64,000 nucleotides of DNA, from assembly GCA_037127255.1 (NCBI GenBank), contig JBANSL010000007.1, positions 64,899,038-64,963,037 of the forward strand, written 5' to 3'. The translations under genes were made by a program, and so were the position numbers. Under the pieces are notes generated by a model that saw only the letters and a program-made list of their open reading frames with translations, had not been told where the DNA came from and searched no databases. How positions within the stretch are numbered: the stretch's first letter is position 1; the number at the start of each line of letters is the position of its first letter. Of the stretch, positions 19,811 through 30,950 are shown piece after piece. This stretch comes from Persicaria tinctoria. Its lineage: Eukaryota; Streptophyta; Magnoliopsida; Caryophyllales; Polygonaceae.

Positions 19811-21391
19811 TGATGGACGATTTTTAGTCGCGCAAACCGTATCAAAATAAAACTCAAACCTACAAACTAGTATAGCAAGTAAGTAAGAGGTCGATCCCAT
19901 AGAAAATCAAGTATTTCTCATCAATGTGTATTTACCAATTACTAGAAAGCGGGGTTTTGGTTGATTGAAATAAGAAAGAAAACAAAATAAACTATAAATA
20001 GATTGATGCAAAATAATTTATAGAAGATCGTTCTACCTACAACTATCCACTTTATTTGGTTGAATTGATATTGTAACTTCTTCTCATTATTTGCGTGGAC
20101 ACAAATCTGGTTTGATTTATATTTCTATATTTTGAACTCGATTTTCTCCTACAACAAATTGGTGTCGTTGCCGAGGAAGCAATCATTCGTGCCTTAGGTA
20201 GTCAGATCTCACTTTTCCTTTGAGTTACTTCGTAGGTATATGCGCCGTTCTGCCTTTTAAGTTTCCTATGAATGCCCTTGTCCCAACCTAATATAGTTAC
20301 TAGTCCAACCAGTCCTAGAAACTCTTATCAATCAAACAGTCCCTAAAGAAGGATTTAACCCAATTGATAGCTTTAAGTTCAAAGATTAACCAAGGTATTT
20401 GCAGTCCCTAAAGAGGGATTTGACAACACATCCAACTTCCTACTCATTCAATTAGTTCAACCAGCCCTAAAGGAACAAGTTTCCTACTTAGGTTAAGGTT
20501 CACAACCAGGAATCTACAAAACCTTAGCAATTGAATTGATTCTAACTAGTTGCGCGGGCTAGATAGAATAAAACAATCAAACATTCAAGTACAAAGAAGT
20601 TGAAACATTCAATATAGGATATAAGGAACAAGATTTAGAAACTCACAATCAACCCAAATAAAGCTTCAAATTTCAAGTAGAACGAAGAGAGTTTAGCCGT
20701 CGATGGCGAACATCGCTCTCAATCTCCAACTAAAATCGTCTTGAATCCTAATCTAATGAATGAAAACTAGGGCTAAGCCCTCTCTCAATTTCGTGCCTAT
20801 TTCGTGTCCAGTGCGGCCAAAAAGAGAAAGATGGAATAAAAATGGTTTTGGATAGAAAACTATCGCTGAACGCAAAACGCGTCGCTCTGGGCAAATGCGG
20901 CGGCCGCGGTATGGAAGCTACGGCCGCGGCATATGTGTTGCGCCCGCTGCAATGGTCTTTTACGAAAAATCTACTTTGAACCAGCTCTCGATGTCAAAAG
21001 GAAAGTTGTAGCCCTTTGAAAGAGCTTTCCAACGCATTGTCATAATAGTCAATCGGATAACCGAGGCCTCCAGAAAGTCTAAAATAAGTTTAGCATGTCT
21101 GGCGACAACTTCTGCAGACTTGTTATTCGTTTAGGCTCGCTTCTTCTTCTAAGGACCTCTTTAGATCTTCATGTAAGCTTCTTCGATCAACTAGACATCC
21201 TCATCTAATGCGTCATCAACCCATGTCTCATCCTCGGATCAACAATTACCTGAAATAATCAATAAAAATGTGTAGATTCCGACTCCACCAACATAAAGGG
21301 CAAATATGCAAATTTTACTTAAACCATACATGATATGCATCATAACTAAACTAAATGCAAGCAATTATGACCCTCAAAATGCATGCTATCA
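19811..21391 (-). repeat. Solo LTR D (family related to element A), inserted in Copia C integrase
   Basis: Starts TGATGG and ends CTATCA, with flanks CGTTA (19806-19810) and TGTTA (21392-21396), a 5-bp TSD with one changed base. It splits the integrase of element C. Much of it aligns by eye with the LTR of element A: the AAGTAAGAGGTCGATCC block near the start, AACTAGT...GGC-AG-ATAGAATAAAAC, the GCGGCCGCGG-type repeats near 20898-20935, and the CTTTCCAACGCAT...CCGAGGCCTCCAGAAAGT block. No internal region or second LTR is present, as expected after LTR-LTR recombination. The orientation is inferred from element A. Confidence 0.75.
20088..20254 (+). repeat. Patch of family-B LTR end, primer site and gag start inside solo LTR D
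   Basis: About 165 bp aligning with 8619-8793 of element B: GTGG...AATCTGGTTTGAT, then CTCGATTT-CTCCT-ACAACAAATTGG-GTCGTTGCCG-GGAAGC, then the leader and the first gag codons (TATGCGCCGTTCTG). The primer site has mutated (TGGTGTCGTTGCCGAGGA). Sequence on both sides is family-A-type LTR. Confidence 0.8.
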
Positions 21392-21416
21392 TGTTATCTG
21401 TCCTGGTGCATTGAAC

Positions 21417-21839
21417 TCATTTGCCAAACTGTCTCTCAGTCATGGCAAGGAATTGTTGAAACACTAAGAACACAACTCCCTTCGTAGGAAGTAGCTTCAC
21501 CCATGTGTTCCTAGTATATATAGTCATTGACAATTGTAAAAAAATACCAGAAACCATCATGAGTGACAACCTGATATGGCCCCAGACATCCACATGAACA
21601 AGTTCAAAATGTGCTTTAGATTTAATGGAACTTAAAGGAAAAGGTATTCTTGTTTGCCTTGCTCTTGCAAAAACATCACAAGACTTTATTACATGCTCAT
21701 CAGCTTCACCGATGTTAACAAAAGGCAATGTTCTGAGCATGTGGAGAGGAAGATGTCCCAACCTCTTGTGCCACAAACTAGCATCAACAACTACTGTATT
21801 ATGAACTGAAAAATGAAGATGATTGTTCACTGCAACCAT
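21417..21839 (-). pseudogene. GAG-pre-integrase domain and integrase N-terminus of Copia element C
   Basis: Contains L-W-H-K-R-L-G-H-L-P-L-H-M-L, the pre-integrase block just before the zinc-binding HHCC region. It continues with the start of the core domain: F-E-L-V-H-V-D-V-W-G (first catalytic D), then F-L-Q-L-S-M-T-I-Y-T and FLAMTERQFGK. It ends at the solo LTR insertion. An in-frame stop follows FGK. Confidence 0.75.
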
Positions 21840-21907
21840 CTTCTATCTTCCATCCTCTTTCTGCAGGAACAAATCACGAGCTGCATCACCAATCTTCAAA
21901 GGGGTCG

Positions 21908-22192
21908 TCATACCTGGCCCCTGCATAAAGCATATCCTTTGGAGGTAAACACCGCAAAGCAATCAAGACCCCTCACTACCCTTCCCATGGACATCAAGTT
22001 GTATTTGAATTTGGGGCCAAATAGCATGTTGTGTAAAGTCAGTCCTTGCTCAACATCCATATTCCCGGTAGTGGTAATGAGTGTGGTATCAGCAGTAGGT
22101 AAAGACACCACAAATGGCTTGGTCAAAGCATATGTAGTTCTAAACTTGCGCACATCACTACACATGTGACCACTAGCACCACTATCAATCAT
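21908..22192 (-). pseudogene. Protease fragment of Copia element C
   Basis: Begins with IDSGASGHMCSD, the Copia protease active-site block (D-S-G-A). Downstream are PFVVSLPTADTT and NMDVEQGLTLHNMLFGPKFKYNLMS, the conserved end of the protease and start of the pre-integrase region (normally ...VPxFxFNLLS). The open frame stops before the pre-integrase block at 21839. Confidence 0.8.
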
Positions 22193-22273
22193 CTATGTTT
22201 CTCTAGTAAGCACTTGTTCGTAGAAAGTTTTACCTGAAAAGCCCGCAAAATCTTCAGCATTCAGTTCTTTTCC

Positions 22274-22834
22274 CTAAATCGACAAGTTCACTATCTGCAA
22301 GAGCTTCATCAACTGAGTCAGTTGATTCGCAGAAAGCTCCGACTTCTCATATTGCATCGAGCTTCCAACAAACATGTCATCACTCTTCTTTCCTTTTCCT
22401 TTATTCGTTATGTATCCAAGAGGCAATCCAATTAAGAAATAGCATATGTCCACTGTGTGGTTCGTTTTCTTGTAGTTAGTACATAATAAAGGCTTTCGAT
22501 CATTACTCCCTCGTCTTGTGCCAACAGAACTAGCAGATCCTCCTTTCGAAGGCACGGATTTAGATAGATTTTTCACACTAGCGTGCATCGAAGCAGCATC
22601 CTTGGATACAACACTTGATATAGACCTCCTTTCTCCCTGCTCTTCTTCCCGAACCAAAAGCAAATAAACACGATCTAGATCCGAAAACGGATCCATCATT
22701 AATATCGAACGCCTAGCATTTGTGAAACTTTCATTTAATCCCATAAGCAACTGAACTACACGCTGATGTTGCTCATATTTCAGCATTTCTTTCAAATTTC
22801 CTCAAGTACTCACAAGCACGTTCCGAATCCCATC
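22274..22834 (-). pseudogene. Gag C-terminal half of Copia element C
   Basis: Carries the gag_2 type block R-V-V-Q-L-L-M-G-L-N-E-S-F and RRSILMMDPFSDLDRVYLLL, then a basic, Ser-rich segment and a decayed zinc-knuckle-like stretch (C-T-N-Y-K-K-T-N-H-T-V-D-I-C, in which the second Cys is lost). It is separated from the N-terminal half by Copia E (TSD TAATT). Confidence 0.8.
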
Positions 22835-22839
22835 TAATT

Positions 22840-23567
22840 TGTAGAGATATTTCATTTAAGCTTTTAGGTTTTGTATGTTATGTACATGTAATATGTGTAA
22901 TGTGTGTATATTATATGGGCAATGATTGAAAGGTGGAATTGGGCTTTAGGCTAAGTTTGTGTTTGGGTGTTAGCCTTTGGGCTGCCAAACCGAGCTGGGC
23001 TAGTCCAAACCTGTTGAGCCCAATCCAGCCCAAGCTTCTCTTGAGAAAGCTGAGCTCGGATGCTAGGGCTTCTCTTCCACTCGCCTATATATACGCCTTA
23101 CCTCCTACTTGTTTGTCACTGTTGAAGCCGCTCCTCCGCTCGGTAAGCTCCAAAGAAAGAGAGAAAGAGAGAGATCCAGGAAACCCTAGCGCCGCCGCAT
23201 CCCTCTCCGGGAGCGTCGCTTCTTCCTAGTTCCGGTGGTCTTCTCCGGTGTTGATCTCTGGTGGCCGATCTGTTGCTCCTCTACAGATCTACCTTCGACG
23301 AAGATCTTCTTCGTCTCGCTCTCGTTTCTTCTTTAGTCTTTTGTGGTATCTTGTGTTTGCATGTTCTTCGTGTTTATCTTTTGTTTGTTGTTTCTCTGTA
23401 AGCCTGTGAACACCTTTAGTTAGTGGATTTAGGCCTGATCTGGAGGCCCCGAGGACGTAGGTCATATGACCGAACCTCGTAAAAACTGTTGTGTTCTTGC
23501 TTTGAGTTTCTTCGCTTCCGCTTGTCTGTTTCTCCAATCTACGATTATCGAACTATCTACTATATCA
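22840..23567 (+). repeat. 5' LTR of Copia E
   Basis: 728 bp with a TATATATA box (23086-23093) and, downstream, GA-rich leader DNA (23155-23175). It differs from the 3' LTR by an extra TGTGTAATGTGTGTA-type stretch near 22890-22905 and a few substitutions. Frames within it (22933-23229 and 23289-23537) are not genes. Confidence 0.9.
23086..23093 (+). promoter_or_regulatory. Probable TATA box of Copia E 5' LTR
   Basis: TATATATA in CTCGCCTATATATACGCC, about 245 bp into the LTR. The same sequence occurs in the 3' LTR at 28572-28579. Confidence 0.55.
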
Positions 23568-23570
23568 AAT

Positions 23571-23582
23571 TGGTATCAGAGC
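23571..23582 (+). promoter_or_regulatory. Primer-binding site of Copia E (initiator Met tRNA)
   Basis: TGGTATCAGAGC, three bases after the 5' LTR end. It is the canonical Copia primer site complementary to initiator tRNA-Met. Confidence 0.92.
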
Positions 23583-24055
23583 ATGTGTTTTGATGCTAGA
23601 GCTTGAGTGTCCGCTTTCCAAACTCTCTGAATCTTTATAGATCTCAGGGAACGGAAATTGGTGCAGGAAGCAGGTGGGCCTAGATAGGGTGTATCGCCTG
23701 GTGCCATTCCCCATGTATGACGCATCAGATCATGTTCTTGTTGTGTGAAATCATGTGTGTTTTTTGCATGCTTTAGGGTTTCTGCACTTATAGCTTGGCT
23801 GTTTGTTATTATGTGTTTGGAATCTTCAAATCTTGATTATTCTTGAGTTTTTTTTTTTTGTCTCGAAAATTTCAGATCTGGACTTAACTGTTTGGATCTA
23901 GGGTTTCTTGAAGATCTGTAAGCTCTTGAGTAATCTTCTGATATCTCTTGTGTGCTGAGATATTCTCTGCAGTTGTTTTGCTTGCTTTAGCTAAGGTCTT
24001 CTTAGTTATTCTAAAAGCTAAATTGTTTCCTTGCCTTTTGTTGTCAGGATTAACC

Positions 24056-25171
24056 ATGGCTGAGTCCTCTGTTAGGATTAAGCCCTACGATGGGATCTCT
24101 GATTTTGCAATGTGGCAGTTAAAGATGAAAGCAATTCTCATTAAGGAGAAATGCTGGTTACCTATCAATGCAGTATACCCTGCTACTGTTGATGATGAGA
24201 AAAATAAGGAGTTGGACCTTATAGCACACAGTGAGATTATGATACGTCTTTCTGATGAGGTAGCTCGACAGGTAATGAGTAAGAAAACAGCCAAAGAGCT
24301 GTGGGAAGCTCTTGAGGGGCTGTATCTGGTAAAATCTCTCCCTAGTCGAATTAATCTGTTGTGTAAGTTGTTCAATTTCAAAATGGATGTGCATGCTTCT
24401 CTGAATGACAATCTTGACAAGTTCTTGGGTATGACTCAAGATTTAACTAGATGTGGTGATGATATTTCTGATCTGCATCAATCTGTGTTGTTGTTAAATT
24501 CTTTACCTTCTCAGTTTGATACTTTTAAAGATGTCATTCAATTCAGTCGTAAGGATTTGAATAAGAAGGAAATTATAGAGTCTATTATTCAGAAAAATGA
24601 TATCATGAAGGTTTTTAAGTCTAAACAGGAAGCTAAGTCTGAGGCTTTAATGGCTAGGGCTAATTTTAGAAAGGAAAGAAACAAGAACTTTAAGAAAAAT
24701 GATGATAATGCTAAAACTGACAAGCCTCCTTCTAATAATAACAATAAAGGTAAAGAAAAAGTGTCTGAAAATGTGCAGGATAACAATCCTAAGAAAAATG
24801 TGAAATGTTATTACTGTGACAAAACTGGACATTATGAAAAATATTGTTATAAGAAAAAGAAGGATGAGGCTAAGAAAGAAAAGTCTGGTGTTTCTGCATT
24901 ATTTGAAGCTGGTTCTTGTTCTAAGCATGAATTGTTGCCTATTTGTAATGATTCTGCATGTGATGATGTTTGGATCCTTGATTCTGGTTGCACTATGCAT
25001 GCTACACCTGATAAGAAATGGTTTGATCATCTTACTTTAATTGATGAAGGGGATGTTTTGTTGGGTGATCATCATGCTGTTTCTATTAAAGGGGTGGGTT
25101 CTGTGCCTTTGCTCATGTTTGATAACCAGATTAGGATTATTCTGAATGTTAGAGATATGTGCCTGATTTGA
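24056..25171 (+). pseudogene. Gag and protease of Copia E
   Basis: Start chosen at the ATG 24056 in AACCATGGCTG. The open frame extends further upstream without support. The Gag domain covers residues 1-200 (YDG-x-F-W-x4-MKAIL; W-E-A-L-E-G-L-Y; LNSLPSQFDTF). A Lys/Asn-rich segment follows, then a perfect zinc knuckle C-YY-C-DKTG-H-YEKY-C (about 24805-24850). The protease active site is WILDSGCTMHATPD (about 24970-25010). The frame breaks near 25155, just before the conserved V-P-D-L-R-R-N-L-L-S block, which is found in another frame. This supplies capsid and maturation functions if the shift is not real. Confidence 0.9.
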
Positions 25172-26161
25172 GAAGAAATTTGCTGTCTGAAAGTGTGTTT
25201 GATGATATGAGGTGTCACATTAACACCTATCTAGGAAATAAGAGAGTTTCTAAAAATGGAAAAGTTTTGCTTCAAACTGTGAAAAAGAAGGGTCTTTACC
25301 ATGTTATTGCTAAGTCTGCATTGAAACATCATGCTTATGTTGCTTCTGTTTCTATGTCTAATGCGGAAACTGCTTTATGGCATAAGAGATTAGGACATAT
25401 TGGAAACATTGGTCTGTTACAACGTTATAAAACTGATGTTCTTAAGCTTAAACCTGCTGAATTGGATATGTGATGATTGCCTGCTTGGTAAGCATACTAG
25501 ATCTAAATTTGATAAGTCTAGTTTCATTGCTGAGCATCCTTTACAATATATTCACTCTGATCTTTGGGGCCCTGCCCAGGTTGATTCTTTCTCTAGCATG
25601 AAGTATTTTATGTCTCTCATTGATCACCACAGTAGATATGTGTGGATTTATTTGTTAAAGGTTAAAAGTGATGCTTTCATTACCTTTAAGAACTGGAAAA
25701 CCAGTGTTGAAAAAGAATTTGGCTATGTGGTTAAGTGTTTAAGAACTGATAATGGGCTTGAATTTTGCAACTCTGACTTTGATGCATATTGTAAAGAACA
25801 TGATATTAAGAGACACTTGACTGTTCCTGGAACTCCCCAGCAAAATGGCATTGCTGAGAGGATGAATAGAACTCTGCTTGAAAAAACTAGATGCATGCTT
25901 ATTTCTTCTAGCATTAAACATTCTGTTTGGGGTGATGCTATCATGACTACTGCTCACTTAATTAATAGATCTCCCTCTTATGTTGTTGACTTTAAAACCC
26001 CTTATGAGCTGTTGCATAAAAGAAAACCTAACTTGAGTTACTTGAGACCTTTTGGGTGCACTGTGTTTTCTCATAAGTCAGATGGAAAACTAAATGCTAG
26101 ATCTGAAAAGATGTTTTCTTGGGGTATCCTGAGGGAGTTAAAGGGTATAAAATCTTATTGA
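25159..26161 (+). pseudogene. Integrase of Copia E (two frames)
   Basis: The first part (25159-25473) holds PDLRRNLLS and the pre-integrase block A-L-W-H-K-R-L-G-H-I. After a one-base shift near 25460 the second frame (to 26161) contains C-DDCLLGKH for zinc binding. It also holds the complete catalytic triad: D in HSDLWGP, D in LRTDNGLEF and E in QQNGIAERMNRTLLE. LINRSP and FGC-x-V-F-S-H close the core. The frame breaks again near 26130 and the C-terminal domain continues in the next ORF. Confidence 0.9.
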
Positions 26162-28210
26162 TTCAACCTGGTGCTTATAAAGTGATTGTGAGCAGGAATG
26201 TTGTGTTTAAAGAGACTGAATACTACTTCAAGTCTAAGCTTACCCCTGCAGCTCAGCCTGACAATTCAGTGGAGGCTATTGGAGCTGCTTCTGGCACCCT
26301 CTTCTATGTGCCTGAAGCTCAGACTTCCCCCTTGGAGGATGGTTCTGACAATGATCAAGTTCAACCCCACGGGGGTCAGGTAAATATAGGAGCTAATGAT
26401 GGTGGTGACACTGAAGCTTCATCTTCTTCTTCCACCTCCTCTTCTTCTAGCTCTTCTGATTCTGATTCTAATGTTGGGGATTTGGCTCCTGATGATGCTA
26501 AGGATGCCATCTCAGTCAACTTGGATGATCAGCCCTTGGCTGATTACCAGTTGACTAGAGATAGGGAACCCAGAACTAAGAAGCCAAATCCTAAGTATAC
26601 TGAGTCTAATGTGGTTGAATTTGCTCTTATGGTTTCTGAAGTTATAAATTCTTACACCCCTGATCTTTATGAACAAGCTGTTAAGTGCTCTCATTCTAAT
26701 CTTTGGCTTGCTGCTATGAAAGATGAAATTGAATCTATGCATGCTAATAAAACCTGGACCTTAGTTAAAAAACCTAAAGATAAAAGGATTATTGATTGTA
26801 GATGGGTTTACAGGATCAAATCTGGTTCTACTTTTGATGATCATCTTAGGTATAAGGCCAGGCTTGTGGCCAAAGGCTTTACCCAAAAGAAGGGTGAAGA
26901 TTATAATGAGATATTTGCCCTTGTTGTTAAGTATAAAACTCTTCGTTTCTTCCTTGCCATTGCTGCTGTTTATGATTTTCATATTGAACAAATGGATGTT
27001 AAGACAGCTTTCTTGCATGGTGATCTGTATGAAACAATTTATATGAAACAACCTAAGGGATTTGTGGATGAAATGAATCATGATTATGTGTGTTTACTTA
27101 GAAAGTCTATATATGGCCTGAAACAATCTCCCGGGCAATGGAATATTAAATTTCATACATGCATGCTGAAATTGGGTTATTATAGATCTAAGTATGACAC
27201 TTGCTTGTATATGAAAGGAGTGAGAACTGCTGAACCTATATATGTTCTGTTATATGTTGATGATCTGCTGCTTGTGTGTAAAAATATGACTATGATTAAA
27301 GATCTGAAAAATGGTCTTAAGTCCAACTTTGACATGAAGGATCTTGGTGCAGCTAAAAGAATTCTTGGAATTGACATTATTAGAGATAGAAAGAAAAATC
27401 AGATTATTTTGTCTCAATCTGATTACATTCTTAAAGTTTTGAACAGATTCAGTGTTATATGTGCTAAGACATCTCCTATGCCTCTTGGTGCTCATCTTGA
27501 TCTAACCAAAACTGTTGATCCTCTTTCTAATAATGAAGCTACCTATATGAAGAAAGTTCCTTATGATGCTGCCGTGGGTTTAGTTATGTATGCAATGATC
27601 TGTTCTAGACCTGATCTAGCCTTTGCTATCAGTGTTTTAAGCAGTTTTATGTCTAACCCCAGTGAAAAGCATTGGGTTGCTATGAAATTTCTTTTGAGAT
27701 ATTTGTGTGGCACAAAAAATGTTGGCTTAGTCTATGGCAGGCACTTAGCTATGAGCCTTCAAGGCTATGTAGATGCAGATTATGCAAGCAACAAAGACAA
27801 TAGAAAGTCTACTACTTCTTATATGTTTACATGGGCAGGAAATTGTATCTCTTGGAAGTCACAGTTACAGCCTATTGTTGCTCTCTCATCAACTGAGGCA
27901 GAATATATAGCAGCAACTGAAGCTGCAAAGGAAGCAATATGGCTTCAAGGCCTGAACAGGGAGATTTCTGGAAAACCTTGCACTTCAACTATTAATATTG
28001 ATTCTCAATCTGCTTTATATCTTTGTCGTGACCCTATGTATCATGAAAGAACAAAGCATATAGATGTGAGATATCATTTTATCAGAGAAAAGGTTGATAA
28101 AAAATATTATAAAAGTTGTTAAAATAAGTGGTGATAAGAACCCTGCAGATTTTGGGACAAAAATTGTTACATCTAACAAATTTGTATTCTGCAGGAATTT
28201 CCTCCATGTG
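26130..28210 (+). pseudogene. Reverse transcriptase and RNase H of Copia E
   Basis: About 660 open codons to 28122. The integrase tail Y-K-V-I-V-S-R-N-V-V-F-K-E comes first, then an acidic Ser-rich linker (about 26400-26480). RT blocks follow: WTLVKKPKDKRIIDCRWVYR, ARLVAKGFTQKKGEDYNE, QMDVKTAFLHGDL, YGLKQSPGQW and the catalytic Y-V-D-D-L-L (about 27257). RNase H follows with YVDADYA, LSSTEAEY (catalytic E) and DSQSAL. The last catalytic block is in HERTKHIDVRYHFIRE. A one-base insertion in an A-run near 28098 cuts off the last codons, which continue in another frame to about 28210 (NPADFGTK...FLHVEDPT). Confidence 0.9.
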
Positions 28211-28343
28211 GAGGATCCCACTTAGCTGGTGTTACAAGGTAGATGGGCCTGAGAAGGATCAGTACACCTAAATCCAGTTGGCTATGAAGCTCTAACTTGC
28301 TACAAATCAATGATAAGCGGCTTAAAGAAATACATGGGCATAT

Positions 28344-29053
28344 TGTAGAGATATTTCATTTAAGCTTTTAGGTTTTGTATGTTATGTACATGTATATTAT
28401 ATGGGCAATGATTGAAAGGTGGAATTGGGCTTTAGGCTAAGTTTGTGTTTGGGTGTTAGCCTTTGGGCTGCCAAACCGAGCTAGGCCAGTCCAAACCTGT
28501 TGAGCCCAATCCAGCCCAAGCTTCTCTTGAGAAAGCTGAGCTCGGATGCTAGGGTTTCTCTTCCACTCGCCTATATATACGCCTTACCTCCTACTTGCTT
28601 GTCACTGTTGAAGCCGCTCCTCCGCTCGGTAAGCTCCAAAGAAAGAGAGAAAGAGAGAGATCCAGGAAACCCTAGCGCCGCCGCATCCCTCTCCGGGAGC
28701 GTCGCTTCTTCCTGGTTCCGGTGGTCTTCTCCGATGTTGATCTCTGGTGGCCGATCTGTTGCTCCTCTACAGATCTACCTTCGACGAAGATCTTCTTCAT
28801 CTCGCTCTCGTTTCTTCTTCAGTCTTTTGTGGTTTCTTGTGTTTGCATGTTCTTCGTGTTTATCTTTTGTTTGTTGTTCCTCTGTAAGCCTGTGAACACC
28901 TTGAGTTAGTGGATTTAGGCCTGATCTGGAGGCCCCGAGGACGTAGGTCATTTGACCGAACCTCGTAAAAACTGTTGTGTTCTTGCTTTGAGTTTCTTCG
29001 CTTCCGCTTGTCTGTTTCTCCAATCTACGATTATCGAACTATCTGCTATATCA
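28344..29053 (+). repeat. 3' LTR of Copia E
   Basis: 710 bp, closely matching 22840-23567. The TATA box is at 28572-28579. The upstream purine-rich tract is weak (CGGCTTAAAGAAATACATGGGC). Frames at 28500-29023 are shadows of LTR sequence. Confidence 0.9.
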
Positions 29054-29058
29054 TAATT

Positions 29059-29499
29059 CATCCCACAAAGACTTTATATGTGTAAAATATGCCAGAAAAG
29101 GTGTCGTAGCTTGGTCGATAGCATTAAAATCTTTCTGTAGTGAGTACAAGTGTGTAGTCCCTAGCTTATTGAACCTTCCTTCCCAATTCCACTTGCAATG
29201 TCGATGAAGATGACGGATATACGAATATCCATGCTTAATCTGTTGATTATCCAAGAGATAACCATATCATTGGAACATTTCCGCGCTCGGAGCTTCGGCG
29301 ACGCCGGTTCTGGCTTCGGAATCTCTCTGGTGACAAAGTCGATCATGTTCTTAGTGGAGAGTGCAATTCTTACGGATCTCTTCCACTCGCTAAAATTTCG
29401 ACCATCGTATGCTGGCGTCACAAGGACAAGTCCAGGATGATCGGTCGGGTGCAGATAAAAGGGATTGCTAGGATCAGGAAGTGATTCTTCTCCAGTCAT
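29059..29499 (-). pseudogene. Gag N-terminal half of Copia element C
   Basis: Begins at the ATG 29497-29499. It shows the conserved N-terminal block NPFYLHPTDHPGLVLVTPAYDGRNF-x-W-x2-S, followed by A-L-S-T-K-N-M-I-D-F-V, typical of the Copia gag_3 type. A frame change near 29200 joins it to LYSLQKDFNAIDQ...SLWDEL, which runs to the insertion point of Copia E. The rest of Gag continues at 22834. Confidence 0.85.
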
Positions 29500-29606
29500 C
29501 GTCGCAAGAAGCTTCTCGATAACAGAGTGAATTTTGTGGAAGAAAAAATGTGTAAAGAAACAGGAAAACAAAAGATCGAAACACTCTAAGCTTGATCTAC
29601 CATCCT

Positions 29607-29618
29607 TGTTCTGGTACC
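29607..29618 (-). promoter_or_regulatory. Primer-binding site of Copia C (variant initiator Met type)
   Basis: On the minus strand TGGTACCAGAAC, directly after the LTR end CTCCAACA and an A. Canonical is TGGTATCAGAGC, so it differs at two positions. Confidence 0.6.
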
Positions 29619-29619
29619 A

Positions 29620-29839
29620 TGTTGGAGTTTGACTGGATCGGGAGATCAAGCAGACGTTTAGAATACATGAAAACCATACGAACGGAGAAGGAGATGAATA
29701 TGGAGGGAGAAACTCTTCATTCTCTAAATTGATTTTCAAATGTTACATTCCAGGTTTTATAACCTGTATTGTGGGCTAGCTTAAGACAAACCACGCATCC
29801 CAATACAGAAAATAGCCCAAACATATTTATAATCTAACA
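29620..29839 (-). repeat. 5' LTR of Copia C
   Basis: 220 bp, starting TGTTAG and ending CTCCAACA on the minus strand, adjacent to the primer site. The ends are imperfect inverted repeats, as expected of LTRs. The partner at 17547 shares only the first bases. Confidence 0.6.
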
Positions 29840-30051
29840 AGCTGAACAAAATACCATTCAATGCAACTTTTCAAAACAAGTTTTTCATATTCAAAAAGCA
29901 TTTGACATTCCATATCCAAAAAATTTCACTCACTTGTTGTTGGAGGTTTTGGATAGTGATTAATTAGCTAGAGAGATATAAATGTTTTGAATCAACCATC
30001 TTTACTTTATGTCTTAAATTAATGTTATTCGTCGGTATTATATGTAGTATC

Positions 30052-30908
30052 TTTCTTCTTTCTCTTTAGTAAAGTTTGCTTTTAGGGGTGTTAATGCACA
30101 TTTAGAAGATAAAAAGTCTAATTAATAAAAACAACAAAATATTATTGCTATTTCTAAAAAAATTGTTTCAGTATACAATTTTTATTATACATAAAGTTTC
30201 AATTGATCACAAATTATAAAAGGAGATCAAAAATTTCAAATTAATGACAATAAAAGGATTAATATTTACAAAGATATATTTTTTATTTATTTACAAAGAT
30301 TAATTTATAATCCAAAATTATAAAATAAATTCAACTAATAAATGTAAGTTAAATGGATTTAATCTTCTATATAGTGAAATAAGGTTTCTAGATCATTTAT
30401 TGAATTAAGTTCTTACCCCTTTAATTCATCTTATTAATCAAAATTATAAAAAATATTAGCAAGAAACATATTTCTCTTCTCTTCTCTTCTTCTTCTTCTC
30501 TTTAGTAAAGTTAGCTTTTTAGAAGTATTAATACGCATTTAGAAGATAAAAAGTCTAATTAATGAAAACAACAAAATATTAATGCTATTTCTAAAAAAAT
30601 GTTTTAGTATACAATTTTCATTATACATAAAGTTTCAATAAATCACAAATTATAAAACGAGATAAAAAAAATCAAATTAATGACAATAAAAAGATTAATA
30701 TTTATAAAGATACATTTTTTTAATTATTTACAATGATTAATTTATAATACAAAATTATTACATAAATTCAACTAATAAATGTAAGTTAAATGGATTTAAT
30801 CATCTATATAGTGAAATAAGGTTTCTAGATCATTTATTGATTTTAAATTCTTATCCCTTTAATTCATCTTATAAATAAAAAATTATAAAAAATATTAGCA
30901 AGAAACAT
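30052..30908. repeat. Tandem duplication, two copies of about 430 bp
   Basis: 30052-30487 and 30488-30908 share the order CTCTTTAGTAAAGTT, ...TTTAGAAGATAAAAAGTCTAATTAAT, ...TATACATAAAGTTTCAAT, ...AATGTAAGTTAAATGG, ...AAGAAACAT, with an offset of 436 bases. The copies are AT-rich, non-coding and differ by scattered substitutions. A CTCTTCT-type microsatellite (30474-30500) lies at the junction. Confidence 0.85.
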
Positions 30909-30950
30909 GGTGGTAAAGTAAATTTTTTATATTTATATTTTATATTAATA

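Larger units (their letters stand above)
22840..29053 (+). mobile_element. Element E: complete Copia LTR retrotransposon
   Basis: LTRs 22840-23567 and 28344-29053 (TGTAGAGATAT...TATATCA), with a perfect TSD TAATT (22835-22839 and 29054-29058). An initiator-Met primer site, gag, protease, integrase, RT and RNase H follow in Copia order. Reading is disturbed by about four one-base frameshifts. The Gag and RT type resembles Tork-like Copia elements by eye. It is inserted in the gag of the older Copia C, in opposite orientation. Confidence 0.92.
17547..29839 (-). mobile_element. Element C: decayed Copia LTR retrotransposon, interrupted by solo LTR D and Copia E
   Basis: Read on the minus strand, the order is gag, protease, integrase, RT, RNase H, which is the Copia order. 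The 5' LTR is about 29620-29839 (TGTTAG...CTCCAACA), with primer site TGGTACCAGAAC beside it. A polypurine stretch TTGAGGGGGATGTTAG ends at 17547. The 3' LTR cannot be matched to the 5' LTR by eye and is probably diverged or truncated. The coding region is broken by many stops and shifts and by two insertions (19811-21391 and 22840-29053), so it is the oldest layer here. Confidence 0.8.

Noticed and set aside
22933..23537. ORFs in the Copia E LTRs (also 28500-29023)
   Set aside because: They occur in both LTRs as mirror frames of promoter and leader DNA and have no domain.
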